A program made the position numbers and the translations under genes. Shown in pieces: positions 28,563 to 38,205 of a DNA stretch of 64,000 bases (positions are counted from its first letter, which is position 1; every line of letters begins with the position of its first letter). Where the stretch lies: the NCBI RefSeq assembly GCF_016624945.1, contig NZ_JACVUI010000009.1:37052-101051 (forward strand), given 5' to 3'. The notes beneath the pieces were generated by a model, which was given only the letters and a program-made list of their open reading frames with translations, searched no databases and had not been told where the DNA came from. This DNA is from Acinetobacter sp. S54 (GTDB taxonomy: Bacteria; Pseudomonadota; Gammaproteobacteria; Pseudomonadales; Moraxellaceae).

Positions 28563-28846
28563 CTATTTTTCCTTTTCACCAAACCGATTGGCTGACTTCT
28601 TATACCAAGAATCTACCGATCTTAATTATTCGTCAATCCTTGTATCGATGACTTCATCTAAAAGGCGGATTGAGACTTGCTAGAGTGTGGTTTTATACGA
28701 AATCTGCCCACAAAATAAAACAGCCTTTTGTTCCAAACGCCACTTTCTTAAAATTTATTGATCATTAAAAGTCATAAATAGACTAAAACTTTAGTCGTAG
28801 ATTAAAGTATGTTATCCCATCTAAGCATTAGATTTCATCATATTTT

Positions 28847-28867
28847 ATTATTGGTCATACCAATAAT
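28847..28867. promoter_or_regulatory. LldR-type operator O1 (upstream of lld promoter)
   Basis: A perfect palindrome with arms ATTATTGGT and ACCAATAAT and a CAT centre. The core TTGGT-N3-ACCAA is the known LldR/FadR-family (GntR) operator pattern. Its centre lies about 60 bases before the predicted lldP transcription start. Confidence 0.75.
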
Positions 28868-28951
28868 ATTCTTATTTTGCCTTGAAATGCTGATTTAGAC
28901 TATTTATGATGCGATTATTCACAAAGTTCTATTGGATTTTTGTCTTAAATT

Positions 28952-28972
28952 AAAATTGGTAATACCAATTTT
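28952..28972. promoter_or_regulatory. LldR-type operator O2 (downstream of lld promoter)
   Basis: A perfect palindrome with arms AAAATTGGT and ACCAATTTT and an AAT centre, the same TTGGT-N3-ACCAA core as O1. Centre to centre the two are 105 bases apart, close to ten helical turns, and they bracket the sigma70 promoter. This two-operator layout is like that described for E. coli lldPRD. Confidence 0.78.
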
Positions 28973-29033
28973 ATAATAAATACTGAATCGTGATGATTCA
29001 TATCAAGCAAATATCTGGCAGCATTTCAAGGAG

Positions 29034-30695
29034 ATGACAATGCTCAATGTTTGGCAGCAAGTTTATGATCCATTTGGTAATATTTGGCTTTCTAGTCTTA
29101 TTGCCTTGATCCCAATTATCTTTTTCTTTTTGGCATTAGCTGTTTTTCGTTTAAAGGGCAGTATTGCTGCAACATTAACGGTTATTATTGCGTTGGGCAT
29201 CGCACTGTTCTTCTATCAAATGCCTGCGGCTATGGCCTTCGCTTCACTTATCTATGGCTTTTTCTATGGCTTATGGCCGATTGCCTGGATTATTCTGGGT
29301 GCGGTATTCCTGTATAAAATTTCGGTTAAGACGGGTCAGTTTGACATTATCCGTTCCAGTATTCTTTCGATCACTGAAGATCAGCGCTTACAAATGCTGT
29401 TGGTTGGTTTTGCGTTTGGTACTTTTTTGGAGGGTGCGGCAGGTTTTGGTGCGCCTGTGGCGATTACTGCGGCTTTGCTCATGGGCCTTGGTTTTAAACC
29501 TTTATATGCTGCGGGTCTTTGTTTAATTGTGAATACTGCACCCGTAGCGTTTGGTGCGATGGGTATTCCCATTATCGTAGCAGGACAGGTTTCTGGCGTC
29601 GATACCATGGAAATCAGTCAAATGGTTGGTCGCCAGTTACCATTTCTGGTGATCATCGTATTGTTCTGGATCATGGCGATTATGGATGGTTGGCGCGGTG
29701 TGAAAGAAACTTGGCCTGCGGTGATCGTGGGTGGAGGTTCTTTTGCCATTGCTCAATATCTGACTTCTAACTTTATTGGACCAGAGCTGCCGGATATTAC
29801 CGCGGCAATTGCCTCATTAGTCAGTTTGACGTTGTTATTTAAAGTCTGGCAGCCGAAGCATATTTTCCGTTTCGCAGAAGCAGAAAAGTTAGACCGAGAA
29901 ACAACTTCCGTCACTCAATATTCTCTTGGACAAATTGCTAAAGCATGGTCACCGTTTGCAATTTTGACTGCGATGGTAACGTTATGGAGCATTAAACCTT
30001 TTAAAGATTTATTTGCCAAAGGCGGAGCACTGGAACACTGGATTTTTAAAATTGAAGTGCCTGCTTTACATCGACTGGTTGAAAAAATGCCACCAATCGT
30101 GTCTGAAAATACGCCGTATGATGCAATTTATAAGTTTGACTGGTTTTCAGCAACCGGAACCGCGATTTTTATTGCAGCAATTATCACTGTCATTTTCTTA
30201 AAGATGAGTGCGAAACAAGCGGTATGTACCTTTGGTGAAACTTTAAATGAGCTGAAAGTTCCGATTTATTCAATTGGTATGGTATTGGCATTTGCCTTTA
30301 TTGCCAATTATTCAGGTTTATCTGCAACTTTAGCTCTGGCATTGTCACACACGGGTCATGCATTTACTTTCTTCTCGCCATTTCTGGGATGGTTGGGAGT
30401 GTTCCTGACGGGATCGGATACGTCATCCAATGCGCTATTTTCTGCATTACAGGCAACGACGGCCCAACAAATTGGGATTCCAGAAGTGTTATTGGTTGCA
30501 GCCAATACCAGTGGCGGTGTGACAGGTAAAATGATTTCTCCTCAATCGATTGCGATTGCATGTGCGGCAGTAGGTTTAGTCGGTAAAGAATCAGATTTGT
30601 TCCGTTTTACTGTAAAACATAGCATCATATTTACCATCTTTGTGGGAATCATCGTGACGTTACAGGCATATATCGTGCCGTGGATGATTCCTTAA
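29034..30695 (+). CDS. lldP: L-lactate permease
   Basis: Inner-membrane lactate:proton symporter of the LctP family, 553 aa with about 13 hydrophobic segments. Family segments such as [19 protein letters not shown] (about 123-141) and [13 protein letters not shown] (about 457-469) are intact. First gene of lldP-lldR-lldD-dld, preceded by a strong RBS and the O1/promoter/O2 region. Its 3' end overlaps the region just before lldR. Confidence 0.95.
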   Translation: MTMLNVWQQVYDPFGNIWLSSLIALIPIIFFFLALAVFRLKGSIAATLTVIIALGIALFFYQMPAAMAFASLIYGFFYGLWPIAWIILGAVFLYKISVKTGQFDIIRSSILSITEDQRLQMLLVGFAFGTFLEGAAGFGAPVAITAALLMGLGFKPLYAAGLCLIVNTAPVAFGAMGIPIIVAGQVSGVDTMEISQMVGRQLPFLVIIVLFWIMAIMDGWRGVKETWPAVIVGGGSFAIAQYLTSNFIGPELPDITAAIASLVSLTLLFKVWQPKHIFRFAEAEKLDRETTSVTQYSLGQIAKAWSPFAILTAMVTLWSIKPFKDLFAKGGALEHWIFKIEVPALHRLVEKMPPIVSENTPYDAIYKFDWFSATGTAIFIAAIITVIFLKMSAKQAVCTFGETLNELKVPIYSIGMVLAFAFIANYSGLSATLALALSHTGHAFTFFSPFLGWLGVFLTGSDTSSNALFSALQATTAQQIGIPEVLLVAANTSGGVTGKMISPQSIAIACAAVGLVGKESDLFRFTVKHSIIFTIFVGIIVTLQAYIVPWMIP

Positions 30696-30712
30696 GCGAA
30701 ATTGAAGGAAAA

Positions 30713-31468
30713 ATGATGCGAGTCTCTGATCAGGTGGTACATAAGTTACAGGCGCTTATTGAGCAGCGTAATCTCAAACAAGGAGATCGTCTGCCTGCCG
30801 AGCGTCAACTAGCGACCAGTTTGGGGATTTCGCGTCCATCATTACGCGAAGCTATTCAGCAACTTAACAGTCTGGGTGTTTTGTCCAGTCGCCGTGGTGA
30901 TGGCACTTATATTCAGCAACTCCCTGAAACATGGCCACAGCAATTAATAGTTGAACCGATTAGCCATTTGATGCAGGACGACCCGCATTATCGATTTGAT
31001 GTGCAAGAGTCACGTTTGGTACTCGAAGGGGGTACCGCTTGGTATGCTGCCCTGCGTTCAACGGAAGCCGATCGTGCCAAGATCCATCAATATTTTGATG
31101 AAATTGCACATCATCAGGCACGAGGTGATTCTGCAGCGGCGGCAGTTGCAGATGCCAATTTTCATCTGGCGATTGCTGAAGCATCACATAATGTAGTGCT
31201 GATCCAAATGATGCGCAGTTTATTTGATTTATTGCAATACAACGTCTTTTTGGGACGTAAAAAAGTGTATGAGCATCCAGTGAGTGCTGATCTGCTTAGT
31301 GATCAGCATTTTCAAGTAATGGATGCGATTGACCGTAAAGATGCCCAAGCTGCACGTGATGCAGTATGTGGCCATATTGAATTTGTCATCGATCATGTAC
31401 GTTCTCTGGATGAAGATGAAGCTCGCCAGAAACGTGCGACACGTTTAACCAGGATTGATCCAACATGA
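30713..31468 (+). CDS. lldR: Lactate-responsive regulator LldR (GntR/FadR family)
   Basis: GntR-type winged helix at the N-terminus ([34 protein letters not shown]) followed by an FCD effector domain with the conserved Asp/His metal-ligand pattern. It should bind the two TTGGT-N3-ACCAA operators before lldP and release them with L-lactate. Start chosen at ATG 30713 (or the next codon, 30716), because GAAGGAA lies just upstream; an ATG at 30680 inside lldP would add 11 residues without an RBS. The stop overlaps lldD by 4 bases. Confidence 0.92.
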   Translation: MMRVSDQVVHKLQALIEQRNLKQGDRLPAERQLATSLGISRPSLREAIQQLNSLGVLSSRRGDGTYIQQLPETWPQQLIVEPISHLMQDDPHYRFDVQESRLVLEGGTAWYAALRSTEADRAKIHQYFDEIAHHQARGDSAAAAVADANFHLAIAEASHNVVLIQMMRSLFDLLQYNVFLGRKKVYEHPVSADLLSDQHFQVMDAIDRKDAQAARDAVCGHIEFVIDHVRSLDEDEARQKRATRLTRIDPT

Positions 31469-32619
31469 TTATTTCTTCTTCAAATGATTATCGTGAAGCA
31501 GCGCGTCGTCGTTTGCCGCCTTTTTTATTTCACTATATTGATGGTGGTGCATACGCAGAATATACCCTGAAACGTAATGTTGAAGATTTGTCCGAAATTG
31601 CATTAAGACAACGTGTATTAAATGACATGTCTAGTTTGAGTCTGGAAACTAAACTGTTTGATGAAACCCTGTCTATGCCTGTGGCATTATCTCCTGTTGG
31701 TTTAACGGGTATGTATGCGCGTCGCGGTGAAGTACAGGCTGCGGTTGCAGCAGATAAAAAGGGCATTCCATTTACGCTATCTACGGTTTCCGTGTGCCCG
31801 ATTGAAGAGGTAACACCTGCGATTGGACGTCCAATGTGGTTCCAGTTGTATGTATTGCGTGATCGTGGTTTTATGCGAAATGCACTCGAACGCGCTAAAG
31901 CGGCGGGTTGTTCTACATTGGTATTTACCGTAGATATGCCTGTACCGGGTGCACGTTATCGCGATGCACATTCGGGTATGAGTGGGCCTAATGCTGCGAT
32001 GCGCCGTTATTTGCAGGCGGTGACGCATCCTCAGTGGGCATGGGATGTTGGTTTATTAGGGCGTCCGCATGATCTGGGAAATATTTCCAAATATTTAGGT
32101 AAGCCCACAGGACTGGAAGATTATATTGGCTGGTTGGGTGCCAATTTTGATCCATCGATTTCTTGGAAAGATCTGGAATGGATTCGTGAGTTTTGGGATG
32201 GGCCCATGGTCATCAAAGGCATTTTAGATCCAGAAGATGCCAAAGATGCGGTACGTTTTGGTGCAGATGGTATTGTGGTTTCCAATCATGGTGGTCGTCA
32301 GCTGGATGGTGTGATGTCCTCGGCGCGGGCGCTACCTGCGATTGCAGATGCGGTTAAAGGCGATCTTACTATTTTGGCCGATTCAGGTATTCGTAATGGT
32401 CTGGATGTCGTGCGTATGTTGGCTTTGGGTGCAGATAGCGTGATGTTGGGACGCGCCTTTATTTATGCATTGGCAGCAGCAGGTGGACAGGGCGTGAGTA
32501 ATCTACTGGATCTAATCGATAAAGAAATGCGTGTCGCCATGACGTTGACGGGTGCAAAAAGTATTGCTGATATTAACGCGGATTGTCTGGTACAAGTCAA
32601 TAAACTGATTCAAGCCTAA
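31465..32619 (+). CDS. lldD: L-lactate dehydrogenase (FMN, quinone-linked)
   Basis: FMN-dependent alpha-hydroxy-acid dehydrogenase at the inner membrane, oxidising L-lactate to pyruvate and passing electrons to quinone. The active-site motif [10 protein letters not shown] contains the catalytic His275, the position known from E. coli LldD. FMN-binding [12 protein letters not shown] and phosphate-binding [18 protein letters not shown] are seen. At 384 aa it is normal length. ATGA overlap with lldR. Confidence 0.95.
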   Translation: MIISSSNDYREAARRRLPPFLFHYIDGGAYAEYTLKRNVEDLSEIALRQRVLNDMSSLSLETKLFDETLSMPVALSPVGLTGMYARRGEVQAAVAADKKGIPFTLSTVSVCPIEEVTPAIGRPMWFQLYVLRDRGFMRNALERAKAAGCSTLVFTVDMPVPGARYRDAHSGMSGPNAAMRRYLQAVTHPQWAWDVGLLGRPHDLGNISKYLGKPTGLEDYIGWLGANFDPSISWKDLEWIREFWDGPMVIKGILDPEDAKDAVRFGADGIVVSNHGGRQLDGVMSSARALPAIADAVKGDLTILADSGIRNGLDVVRMLALGADSVMLGRAFIYALAAAGGQGVSNLLDLIDKEMRVAMTLTGAKSIADINADCLVQVNKLIQA

Positions 32620-32640
32620 CCCTGTTGAAAGGAGATGTCC

Positions 32641-34356
32641 ATGCTGACCCATGTTGATCTGAACGTGTTGTTGTCACAGTTGCAACATCTGGTGGGTAAA
32701 GCCCACGTCCTGACCGATGATCAACATACTCGGCAGTATCGTCAGGGACGTCGTTTTGGTGAAGGTAAGGTGTTGGCAGTGGTCTGTCCGGGAAGTTTGC
32801 TTGAACAATGGCAGGTGCTACAGGCCGTGATTGCCGCAGATTGTATCGTGATTATGCAGGCAGCCAATACGGGACTTACAGGGGGGTCGACCCCCTATGG
32901 CGAGGACTATGATCGTCCAGTAATTATCATGAGTACGCGTCGTTTAACAGGCATACACGTGATTCATGAGGGTCAGCAAGTCGTGTGCTTACCTGGTGCA
33001 ACACTGGATCGTTTAGAGCAAATTTTAAAGCCTTATCAGCGTGAGCCGCATTCGGTGATTGGTTCTTCCTGTATTGGGGCATCGGTTTTAGGTGGGGTCT
33101 GTAATAATTCTGGTGGTGCATTGGTACGCCGAGGGCCAGCATATACGGAACTGGCACTCTATGCGCAGGTGGATGATCAGGGTCAATTGCAGCTCATCAA
33201 TCATTTAGGCATTGATCTGGGGCAAACCCCTGAAGAAATATTGAGCCGATTACAACAACAACGCTATCAAGCCAGTGATATACAAGATGATACCACCCGT
33301 CAGGCTTCAGATCAGCGTTATGCGCATGATGTGACTCAGGTCGATGCGGATAGCCCAGCGCGATTTAATGCCGATCCTTCACGTTTATTTGAAGCATCCG
33401 GTTCGGCTGGAAAAGTGTGTGTGTTCGCGGTACGTCTGGATACTTATGAAAAAGTGGCGAGTGATGTGTTTTATATTGGTAGTAATGATGCCAATGATCT
33501 CACTGCAATTCGCCGTTATCTATTGACTGCATTGCCAAGTTTACCGATCGCAGGGGAATATATCCATCGCGATGCTTATCTGATTGGTGAAAAATACGGT
33601 AAGGATACTTTCTTATTTATCGAGAAGTTTGGCACAGCAAATGTCCCTAAAGCTTTTGCTTTAAAAGATAAAATTGATGGGTTTCTAGAAAAATTTAAAA
33701 TTAAGGGGCTAACGGATCACTTTTTACAAGCCCTGACTTTTTTCCTGCCAAACCATCTTCCTAAACGCATGACAGAGTTTCGTGATCACTATGAACATCA
33801 TTTGATTCTAAGAGTTGAAACTAATAGTAAAGATCAGACAGAGCAATTTCTAAAAGAATATTTTGCTGTGCATCCTAGCGGTGCTTATTTTTTATGTGAT
33901 GAGGAAGAGGGTCGCAAAGCTTTTCTACATCGTTTTGCGATAGCGGGTGCAGCCATTCGCTATCGCGATACGCATCGTAGTGAAGTGGAAGATATTGTGG
34001 CACTGGATATTGCGTTGCGCCGTAACGATCGAGATTGGGTCGAGCAACTTCCTACTGACATGGAACAGAAAATTTTACATAAACTATATTATGGGCATTT
34101 TTTCTGTCATGTGTTTCATCAGGATTATATTGTCAAAAAAGGTGTTGATCCCTTAGCAATGGAACACCAGATGTGGACATTGCTGGATGCACGTCGAGCA
34201 GAATATCCCGCCGAACATAATGTAGGACATTTATATATTGCTAAGCCTGCATTAGCCAATTTTTATCAAAAGCTGGATCCTACCAATAGTTTTAATGTTG
34301 GAATTGGACATACTTCCAAGCTTAAATATTGGGGCAAAAGTCATATAAAGCTTTAA
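32641..34356 (+). CDS. dld: D-lactate dehydrogenase (quinone, FAD)
   Basis: Peripheral-membrane flavoprotein oxidising D-lactate to pyruvate. A PCMH-type FAD domain (about 40-215) contains AANTGLTGGSTPYGEDYDRP and GSSCIGASVLGGVCNNSGG; the C-terminal half is the Dld membrane-binding and cap domain with HRFAIAGAA and HNVGHLYIAKP. Start set at ATG 32641, because AAAGGAG sits 6 bases before it and touches the alternative ATG at 32635. At 571 aa it matches E. coli Dld. Completes use of both lactate isomers in this operon. Confidence 0.94.
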   Translation: MLTHVDLNVLLSQLQHLVGKAHVLTDDQHTRQYRQGRRFGEGKVLAVVCPGSLLEQWQVLQAVIAADCIVIMQAANTGLTGGSTPYGEDYDRPVIIMSTRRLTGIHVIHEGQQVVCLPGATLDRLEQILKPYQREPHSVIGSSCIGASVLGGVCNNSGGALVRRGPAYTELALYAQVDDQGQLQLINHLGIDLGQTPEEILSRLQQQRYQASDIQDDTTRQASDQRYAHDVTQVDADSPARFNADPSRLFEASGSAGKVCVFAVRLDTYEKVASDVFYIGSNDANDLTAIRRYLLTALPSLPIAGEYIHRDAYLIGEKYGKDTFLFIEKFGTANVPKAFALKDKIDGFLEKFKIKGLTDHFLQALTFFLPNHLPKRMTEFRDHYEHHLILRVETNSKDQTEQFLKEYFAVHPSGAYFLCDEEEGRKAFLHRFAIAGAAIRYRDTHRSEVEDIVALDIALRRNDRDWVEQLPTDMEQKILHKLYYGHFFCHVFHQDYIVKKGVDPLAMEHQMWTLLDARRAEYPAEHNVGHLYIAKPALANFYQKLDPTNSFNVGIGHTSKLKYWGKSHIKL

Positions 34357-34506
34357 AAATAATTTATATTTATAGGGCATTATGAAAATTATTTATTAAA
34401 TTAAAGACTTAAATATTATCAATTGGATAATACTGATTTGGCTTTTGGAAAATCACAAAAATTCATCTGTTGAATTGATGATAGATCCTTGCACGGACTT
34501 ACCAGA

Positions 34507-34629
34507 ATGAACTCCAATGAAATTGCGCCTAATGATCATTATAATCGGCCAGAGCATTATCCTGATCATCAGTCGTCAGAACTTGATTTAGGTTTTGGAC
34601 GTCTAACCCATCCTGATTTCGGATGCTAA
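34507..34629 (+). CDS. Candidate 40-residue small ORF downstream of dld
   Basis: An open frame ATG to TAA of 40 codons, too short for standard gene calling. The product is very polar (rich in Asp, Asn, His, Pro) and ends ELDLGFGRLTHPDFGC, which looks composed rather than random. A weak ACGGA lies about 9 bases before the ATG. It starts 150 bases after dld and ends just before the operon terminator, so it could be translated from the lld transcript or be the remnant of a lost gene. No family is recognised. Confidence 0.3.
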   Translation: MNSNEIAPNDHYNRPEHYPDHQSSELDLGFGRLTHPDFGC

Positions 34630-34644
34630 GCTTGTATTGATATA

Positions 34645-34676
34645 AAAAGCCCGAGATACTCATATCTCGGGCTTTT
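34645..34676. terminator. Bidirectional terminator between dld and tyrB-like gene
   Basis: A perfect 14-bp stem, AAAAGCCCGAGATA (34645-34658) and TATCTCGGGCTTTT (34663-34676), with loop CTCA. It works in both directions and separates the convergent lld and aminotransferase units. Confidence 0.92.
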
Positions 34677-34696
34677 GTGTTAATTTAATCAGTGGA

Positions 34697-35911
34697 TTAA
34701 GCGCTGATCGGCTCTTTAGCCAAGACTTCTGCAACAGCTTTTGCGACGACATAAACATTATTCATGTTGAGACCAGCGACACAGATACGGCCGCTACGTA
34801 CCAAATAAATTGCATAGTCGTCACGTAGCGTATCAACTTGTTCACCTGTAAGACCTGTATAACTAAACATGCCTTTTTGCTCGACTAAATAGTTAAAGTC
34901 ACGCTCTGGTAAGGCTTTGCTTAACTCATCCCGCAAGATTTGACGCATTTTAATAATACGTTCACGCATTTGCTTTACTTCGTCTTGCCATTGTTGATTT
35001 AACTGGGTGTCATTTAGAACTTGATCAACTAGCCAAGCCCCTGTAGTTGGGGGACTCGAATAAATACGACGAACAGTTGCTTTTAGTTGTCCAAAAGTTG
35101 CTTGTGCGGCTTCAGCATCATCACAAACAAAAGTCAGGCCGCCAACGCGCTCACCATAAAGCGAGAAAATTTTTGAGAATGAATTGCTGACGATAAAGTT
35201 CAGACCTGCCTGATCCATCGCGCGAATTGCATAAGCATCCTGCTCCATACCATCACCAAAGCCCTGATAAGCAATGTCAAGGAATGGAATTAAACGACCT
35301 GTTTGAAGCACTTCAATCACTTGATCCCACTGCGCCCGGTTTAAATCTGCACCTGTTGGGTTATGACAGCAAGGATGTAGTAACACAATACTCTGTTCGG
35401 GTAATTGTTTGAGGGTAGAAAGCATTGCCTCAAAATTTACGCCGCCAGTTTGAGCATCAAAATACGGATAAAAATGGGTTTTAAAACCAGCCCCACTAAA
35501 AATGGCAACATGGTTATCCCAAGTGGGTTGACTGACCCATACTTCAGAATTTGGGAAATAGTTCTTAAGAAAATCCGCCCCCACTTTGAGTGCGCCTGAA
35601 CCACCTAAAGTCTGAATAGTCACTGCACGACCACTTTGCACGGCTGGGCTATTTGCTCCAAATAATAATGCCTGAATTGCTTCGCGATAAGGTTTAAAAC
35701 CTTCCATAGGCAAATACAGCTTGGTTTTGCTTTGCAGTGGTTCAATACGTTTTTGTGCTTCAATAATGGTATCAAGCTGAGGAACGATACTGTCTTCATT
35801 ATAATAAAGACCAATACTTAAATTGACTTTGCCTTCACGCGGGTCGGCATTGAATTGTTCCATAAGCGATAAAATTGGATCGCCTGCATACGGGGGGATA
35901 TGTTGAAACAT
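34697..35911 (-). CDS. tyrB: Aromatic amino acid / aspartate aminotransferase
   Basis: Class I PLP aminotransferase moving amino groups between aromatic amino acids or aspartate and 2-oxoglutarate. The PLP lysine is Lys247 in [17 protein letters not shown], with [12 protein letters not shown] (about 190-201) and the C-terminal [10 protein letters not shown] arginine region. At 404 aa it is of AspC/TyrB length. The ATG at 35911 is preceded by AAAGGA at an 8-base distance; the TTG codon just before it can be ignored. Lies to the right of the lld operon, as in other Acinetobacter. TyrB against AspC cannot be settled by sight. Confidence 0.88.
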   Translation of the reverse strand: MFQHIPPYAGDPILSLMEQFNADPREGKVNLSIGLYYNEDSIVPQLDTIIEAQKRIEPLQSKTKLYLPMEGFKPYREAIQALLFGANSPAVQSGRAVTIQTLGGSGALKVGADFLKNYFPNSEVWVSQPTWDNHVAIFSGAGFKTHFYPYFDAQTGGVNFEAMLSTLKQLPEQSIVLLHPCCHNPTGADLNRAQWDQVIEVLQTGRLIPFLDIAYQGFGDGMEQDAYAIRAMDQAGLNFIVSNSFSKIFSLYGERVGGLTFVCDDAEAAQATFGQLKATVRRIYSSPPTTGAWLVDQVLNDTQLNQQWQDEVKQMRERIIKMRQILRDELSKALPERDFNYLVEQKGMFSYTGLTGEQVDTLRDDYAIYLVRSGRICVAGLNMNNVYVVAKAVAEVLAKEPISA

Positions 35912-36312
35912 CAAAAAAATCCTTTCATTTCACAGTTTGAACCAAAACTGCGCGGAGTTGAAGCGAGTGCATGATATTTAAGCAAACATCAAACCTGACT
36001 AATGTATCAGTAAGACCTGCATCGTGCCATGCTCTTCTAGTCTTAAGGCTGAAATATTTTTAACCTTATTTTGTAAAGATGATTGAAGTAAAATTTACGT
36101 CTTTTTTAGATGTCGATGATTTTTTTAGGCTACAAAGGCGTCCTTTAAGTGCACCTTTCTGATTTTTGGCCAAAAAAAACCACACAGGGGAGTGTGGCAA
36201 AAGTTTTAAGCTCTGAGGTCTTCAATTTAAAACGTGAGACTTAAAGAAAGCTTAATTCAGTGAAACAATATGTAAATTCTCTCTTAATGAGAATGTAGCT
36301 ATATAAAACACA
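35912..36312. other. tyrB / lrp intergenic region
   Basis: About 400 bases containing the upstream region of the leftward tyrB-like gene and the 3' region of lrp. Apart from the lrp terminator at 36172-36201 I see no ORF, repeat or clear promoter; the sequence is AT-rich with several short T-runs. Confidence 0.5.
36172..36201 (-). terminator. Terminator of lrp
   Basis: Stem CCACAC (36180-36185) and GTGTGG (36192-36197), loop AGGGGA. Read leftward, the stem is followed by eight T residues (A-run 36172-36179 on the plus strand), so it fits rho-independent termination of the lrp message. Confidence 0.75.
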
Positions 36313-36780
36313 TCATTGGCCAAGATCCAGATACAGGCTCTCTTTAATTTCCTCCATCACCACATAACTATGCGATGAAGCAGATGCAGGCAGTTTTTTT
36401 AAAATATTGCCGAGCAGTTTTCGATAGGCACTCATTTCCTTAAGTCGCGCTTTTACCAGATAATCAAACTCCCCAGAAATTAAATGACATTCAAGAACTT
36501 CAGGCACTTCAATCAGATCACGTGCGACTTGATCGAACACATCGCCTGATTTGGCGGAAAGCTTAATTTCCAGAAACACCAACAAATTACGATCCACATA
36601 TGCAGGATTGAGCCGTGCGTAGTAACCCATAATGATGCCGTCACGTTCCAGACGTTTTACCCGCTCTGAACATGGGGTCGTAGATAAGTTAACGCGAGAA
36701 GCTAATTCACTGATTGCAATACGCCCTTCGCGTTGCAGAATGTCCAAAATCTGTCGATCAGTTCGATCCAGTGCCCGCAT
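36313..36780 (-). CDS. lrp: Lrp/AsnC-family regulator
   Basis: Leucine-responsive-type DNA-binding regulator, 155 aa. N-terminal winged helix (about 5-60; ILDILQREGRIAISELASRVNLSTTPCSERVKRLERDGII) and C-terminal RAM ligand-binding domain. Divergent from dadA with 136 bases between, the common arrangement for control of D-alanine catabolism (DadR-like). Its direct targets are therefore likely the dadA operon, with alanine as ligand; this is inference from position. Confidence 0.9.
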   Translation of the reverse strand: MRALDRTDRQILDILQREGRIAISELASRVNLSTTPCSERVKRLERDGIIMGYYARLNPAYVDRNLLVFLEIKLSAKSGDVFDQVARDLIEVPEVLECHLISGEFDYLVKARLKEMSAYRKLLGNILKKLPASASSHSYVVMEEIKESLYLDLGQ

Positions 36781-36916
36781 TATTTTTTCCTTTTTTTAGA
36801 ATTTCTACACGACAAAACTGCCGATTTTCCTAGATTATAGTGCTTAAAACAGTGAAATAAACTATTGAAGCAAAAATATACTAGTTAAATTCACTGGTAG
36901 GCGTGAGGGAATAGAA

Positions 36917-38176
36917 ATGCGCGTGATCGTTTTAGGTAGTGGAGTGATTGGAGTCGCAAGCGCGTACTACCTTGCACAACAGGGAGCACAAGTTACGGTA
37001 CTTGATCGTCAGTCTGGACCTGCTGAAGAAACCAGTTTTGGTAATGCTGGGCAAGTTTCACCAGGTTACTCGACCCCTTGGGCTGCGCCAGGTATTCCAT
37101 TTAAAGCCGTGAAATGGATGTTTCAACATCATGCACCACTCGCGATTAATATTGATGGCAGCATGTGGCAGCTTCAATGGATGGCACAAATGCTGAAAAA
37201 TTGTAATCCAGAAAGCTATACTAAAAATAAAGAGCGCATGATGCGCGTCGCTGAGTATAGTCGCGACTGTTTAAAAGAATTACGTGAAACCACGGGTATC
37301 AGTTATGAAAGTCGTGCCAAAGGCACCCTACAGGTATTTCGTAGCGAAGCGCAGCTTGAAGCAGTTCATCGTGATATCGAAGTACTACAAGAGTGTGGCG
37401 TAAGCTATGAACTACTTTATCAAAATGATTTAGCCAAGGTTGAGCCTGCACTCGAATATGCTAAAGATAAATTGGTTGGCGGTTTACATTTACCTCATGA
37501 TGAAACAGGGGATTGTTATTTATTTACCAATGCACTGGCGCAAAAAGCCCAAGAATTGGGTGTGGAATTTAAATTTAATCAAAACGTAGAAGCATTGGTG
37601 GTAGAAGGCGACGAGATTAAAGGCGTTCGAGTCAATGGTCAGGTTTTAACTGCGGATCGCTATATCTTGGCATTTGGTAGTTATTCGCGTGATTTCCTAA
37701 AACCACTACATCTAAATTTACCTGTTTATCCAGTCAAAGGTTATTCACTGACGATTCCAATTGTACGGCCTGAGTTTGCACCCCAATCTACGGTACTTGA
37801 TGAAACTTATAAAATTGCTATCACTCGTTTTGATCAACGTATTCGTGTCGGTGGCATGGCTGAACTAAGTGGCTTTAATTTGGGATTAAATCAGGATCGT
37901 CGTGCCACTCTGGAAATGGTGACACAAGATCTGTTTCCGGGTGGAGATATGGCGCAAGCATCATTCTGGACAGGTTTACGTCCAATGACACCCGACAGTA
38001 CCCCGATCATTGGTGCGACGCGCTTTAGTAATCTGTTTCTGAACACAGGACATGGAACTTTAGGGTGGACCATGGCATGTGGTTCAGGCAAGTTGATTAG
38101 TGACATTGTTCTTAATCATCCACCTGAAATTAGTACCGAAGGCTTATCACTACAGCGTTATTCACACGCAGCCTAA
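36917..38176 (+). CDS. dadA: D-amino acid dehydrogenase small subunit
   Basis: FAD flavoprotein at the inner membrane that oxidises D-alanine (and other D-amino acids) to pyruvate and ammonia. FAD-binding GSGVIG at 7-12, then the family segments [22 protein letters not shown], and C-terminal [16 protein letters not shown]. At 419 aa it is typical. First gene of a rightward unit dadA-alr-ridA-cycA, divergent from lrp. Confidence 0.95.
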   Translation: MRVIVLGSGVIGVASAYYLAQQGAQVTVLDRQSGPAEETSFGNAGQVSPGYSTPWAAPGIPFKAVKWMFQHHAPLAINIDGSMWQLQWMAQMLKNCNPESYTKNKERMMRVAEYSRDCLKELRETTGISYESRAKGTLQVFRSEAQLEAVHRDIEVLQECGVSYELLYQNDLAKVEPALEYAKDKLVGGLHLPHDETGDCYLFTNALAQKAQELGVEFKFNQNVEALVVEGDEIKGVRVNGQVLTADRYILAFGSYSRDFLKPLHLNLPVYPVKGYSLTIPIVRPEFAPQSTVLDETYKIAITRFDQRIRVGGMAELSGFNLGLNQDRRATLEMVTQDLFPGGDMAQASFWTGLRPMTPDSTPIIGATRFSNLFLNTGHGTLGWTMACGSGKLISDIVLNHPPEISTEGLSLQRYSHAA

Positions 38177-38205
38177 GACCAACCCATTAAGTTCAGGGAA
38201 GAACT

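Larger units (their letters stand above)
28563..29033. promoter_or_regulatory. lysR / lldP divergent control region
   Basis: A 471-base noncoding region holding the lld promoter and two palindromes (listed separately). A sigma70-like promoter, TTGAAA (28882-28887), 17-base spacer, TATGAT (28905-28910), points to lldP, giving a start near 28917 and a leader of about 117 bases. The lldP RBS AAGGAGATGACA lies directly before the ATG. The left half, near the LysR gene, shows nothing I can name. Confidence 0.7.
34357..34696. other. dld / tyrB intergenic region
   Basis: A 340-base stretch between the convergent dld and tyrB-like genes. The first 150 bases are AT-rich and featureless. The middle holds the small ORF at 34507-34629, and the end holds the shared terminator at 34645-34676. 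Confidence 0.6.

Noticed and set aside
30680..30712. LldR start inside the end of lldP
   Set aside because: No ribosome site, while GAAGGAA precedes the ATG codons at 30713 and 30716.
35912..35914. TTG start for the tyrB-like gene
   Set aside because: The adjoining ATG at 35911 has AAAGGA at a normal 8-base distance.
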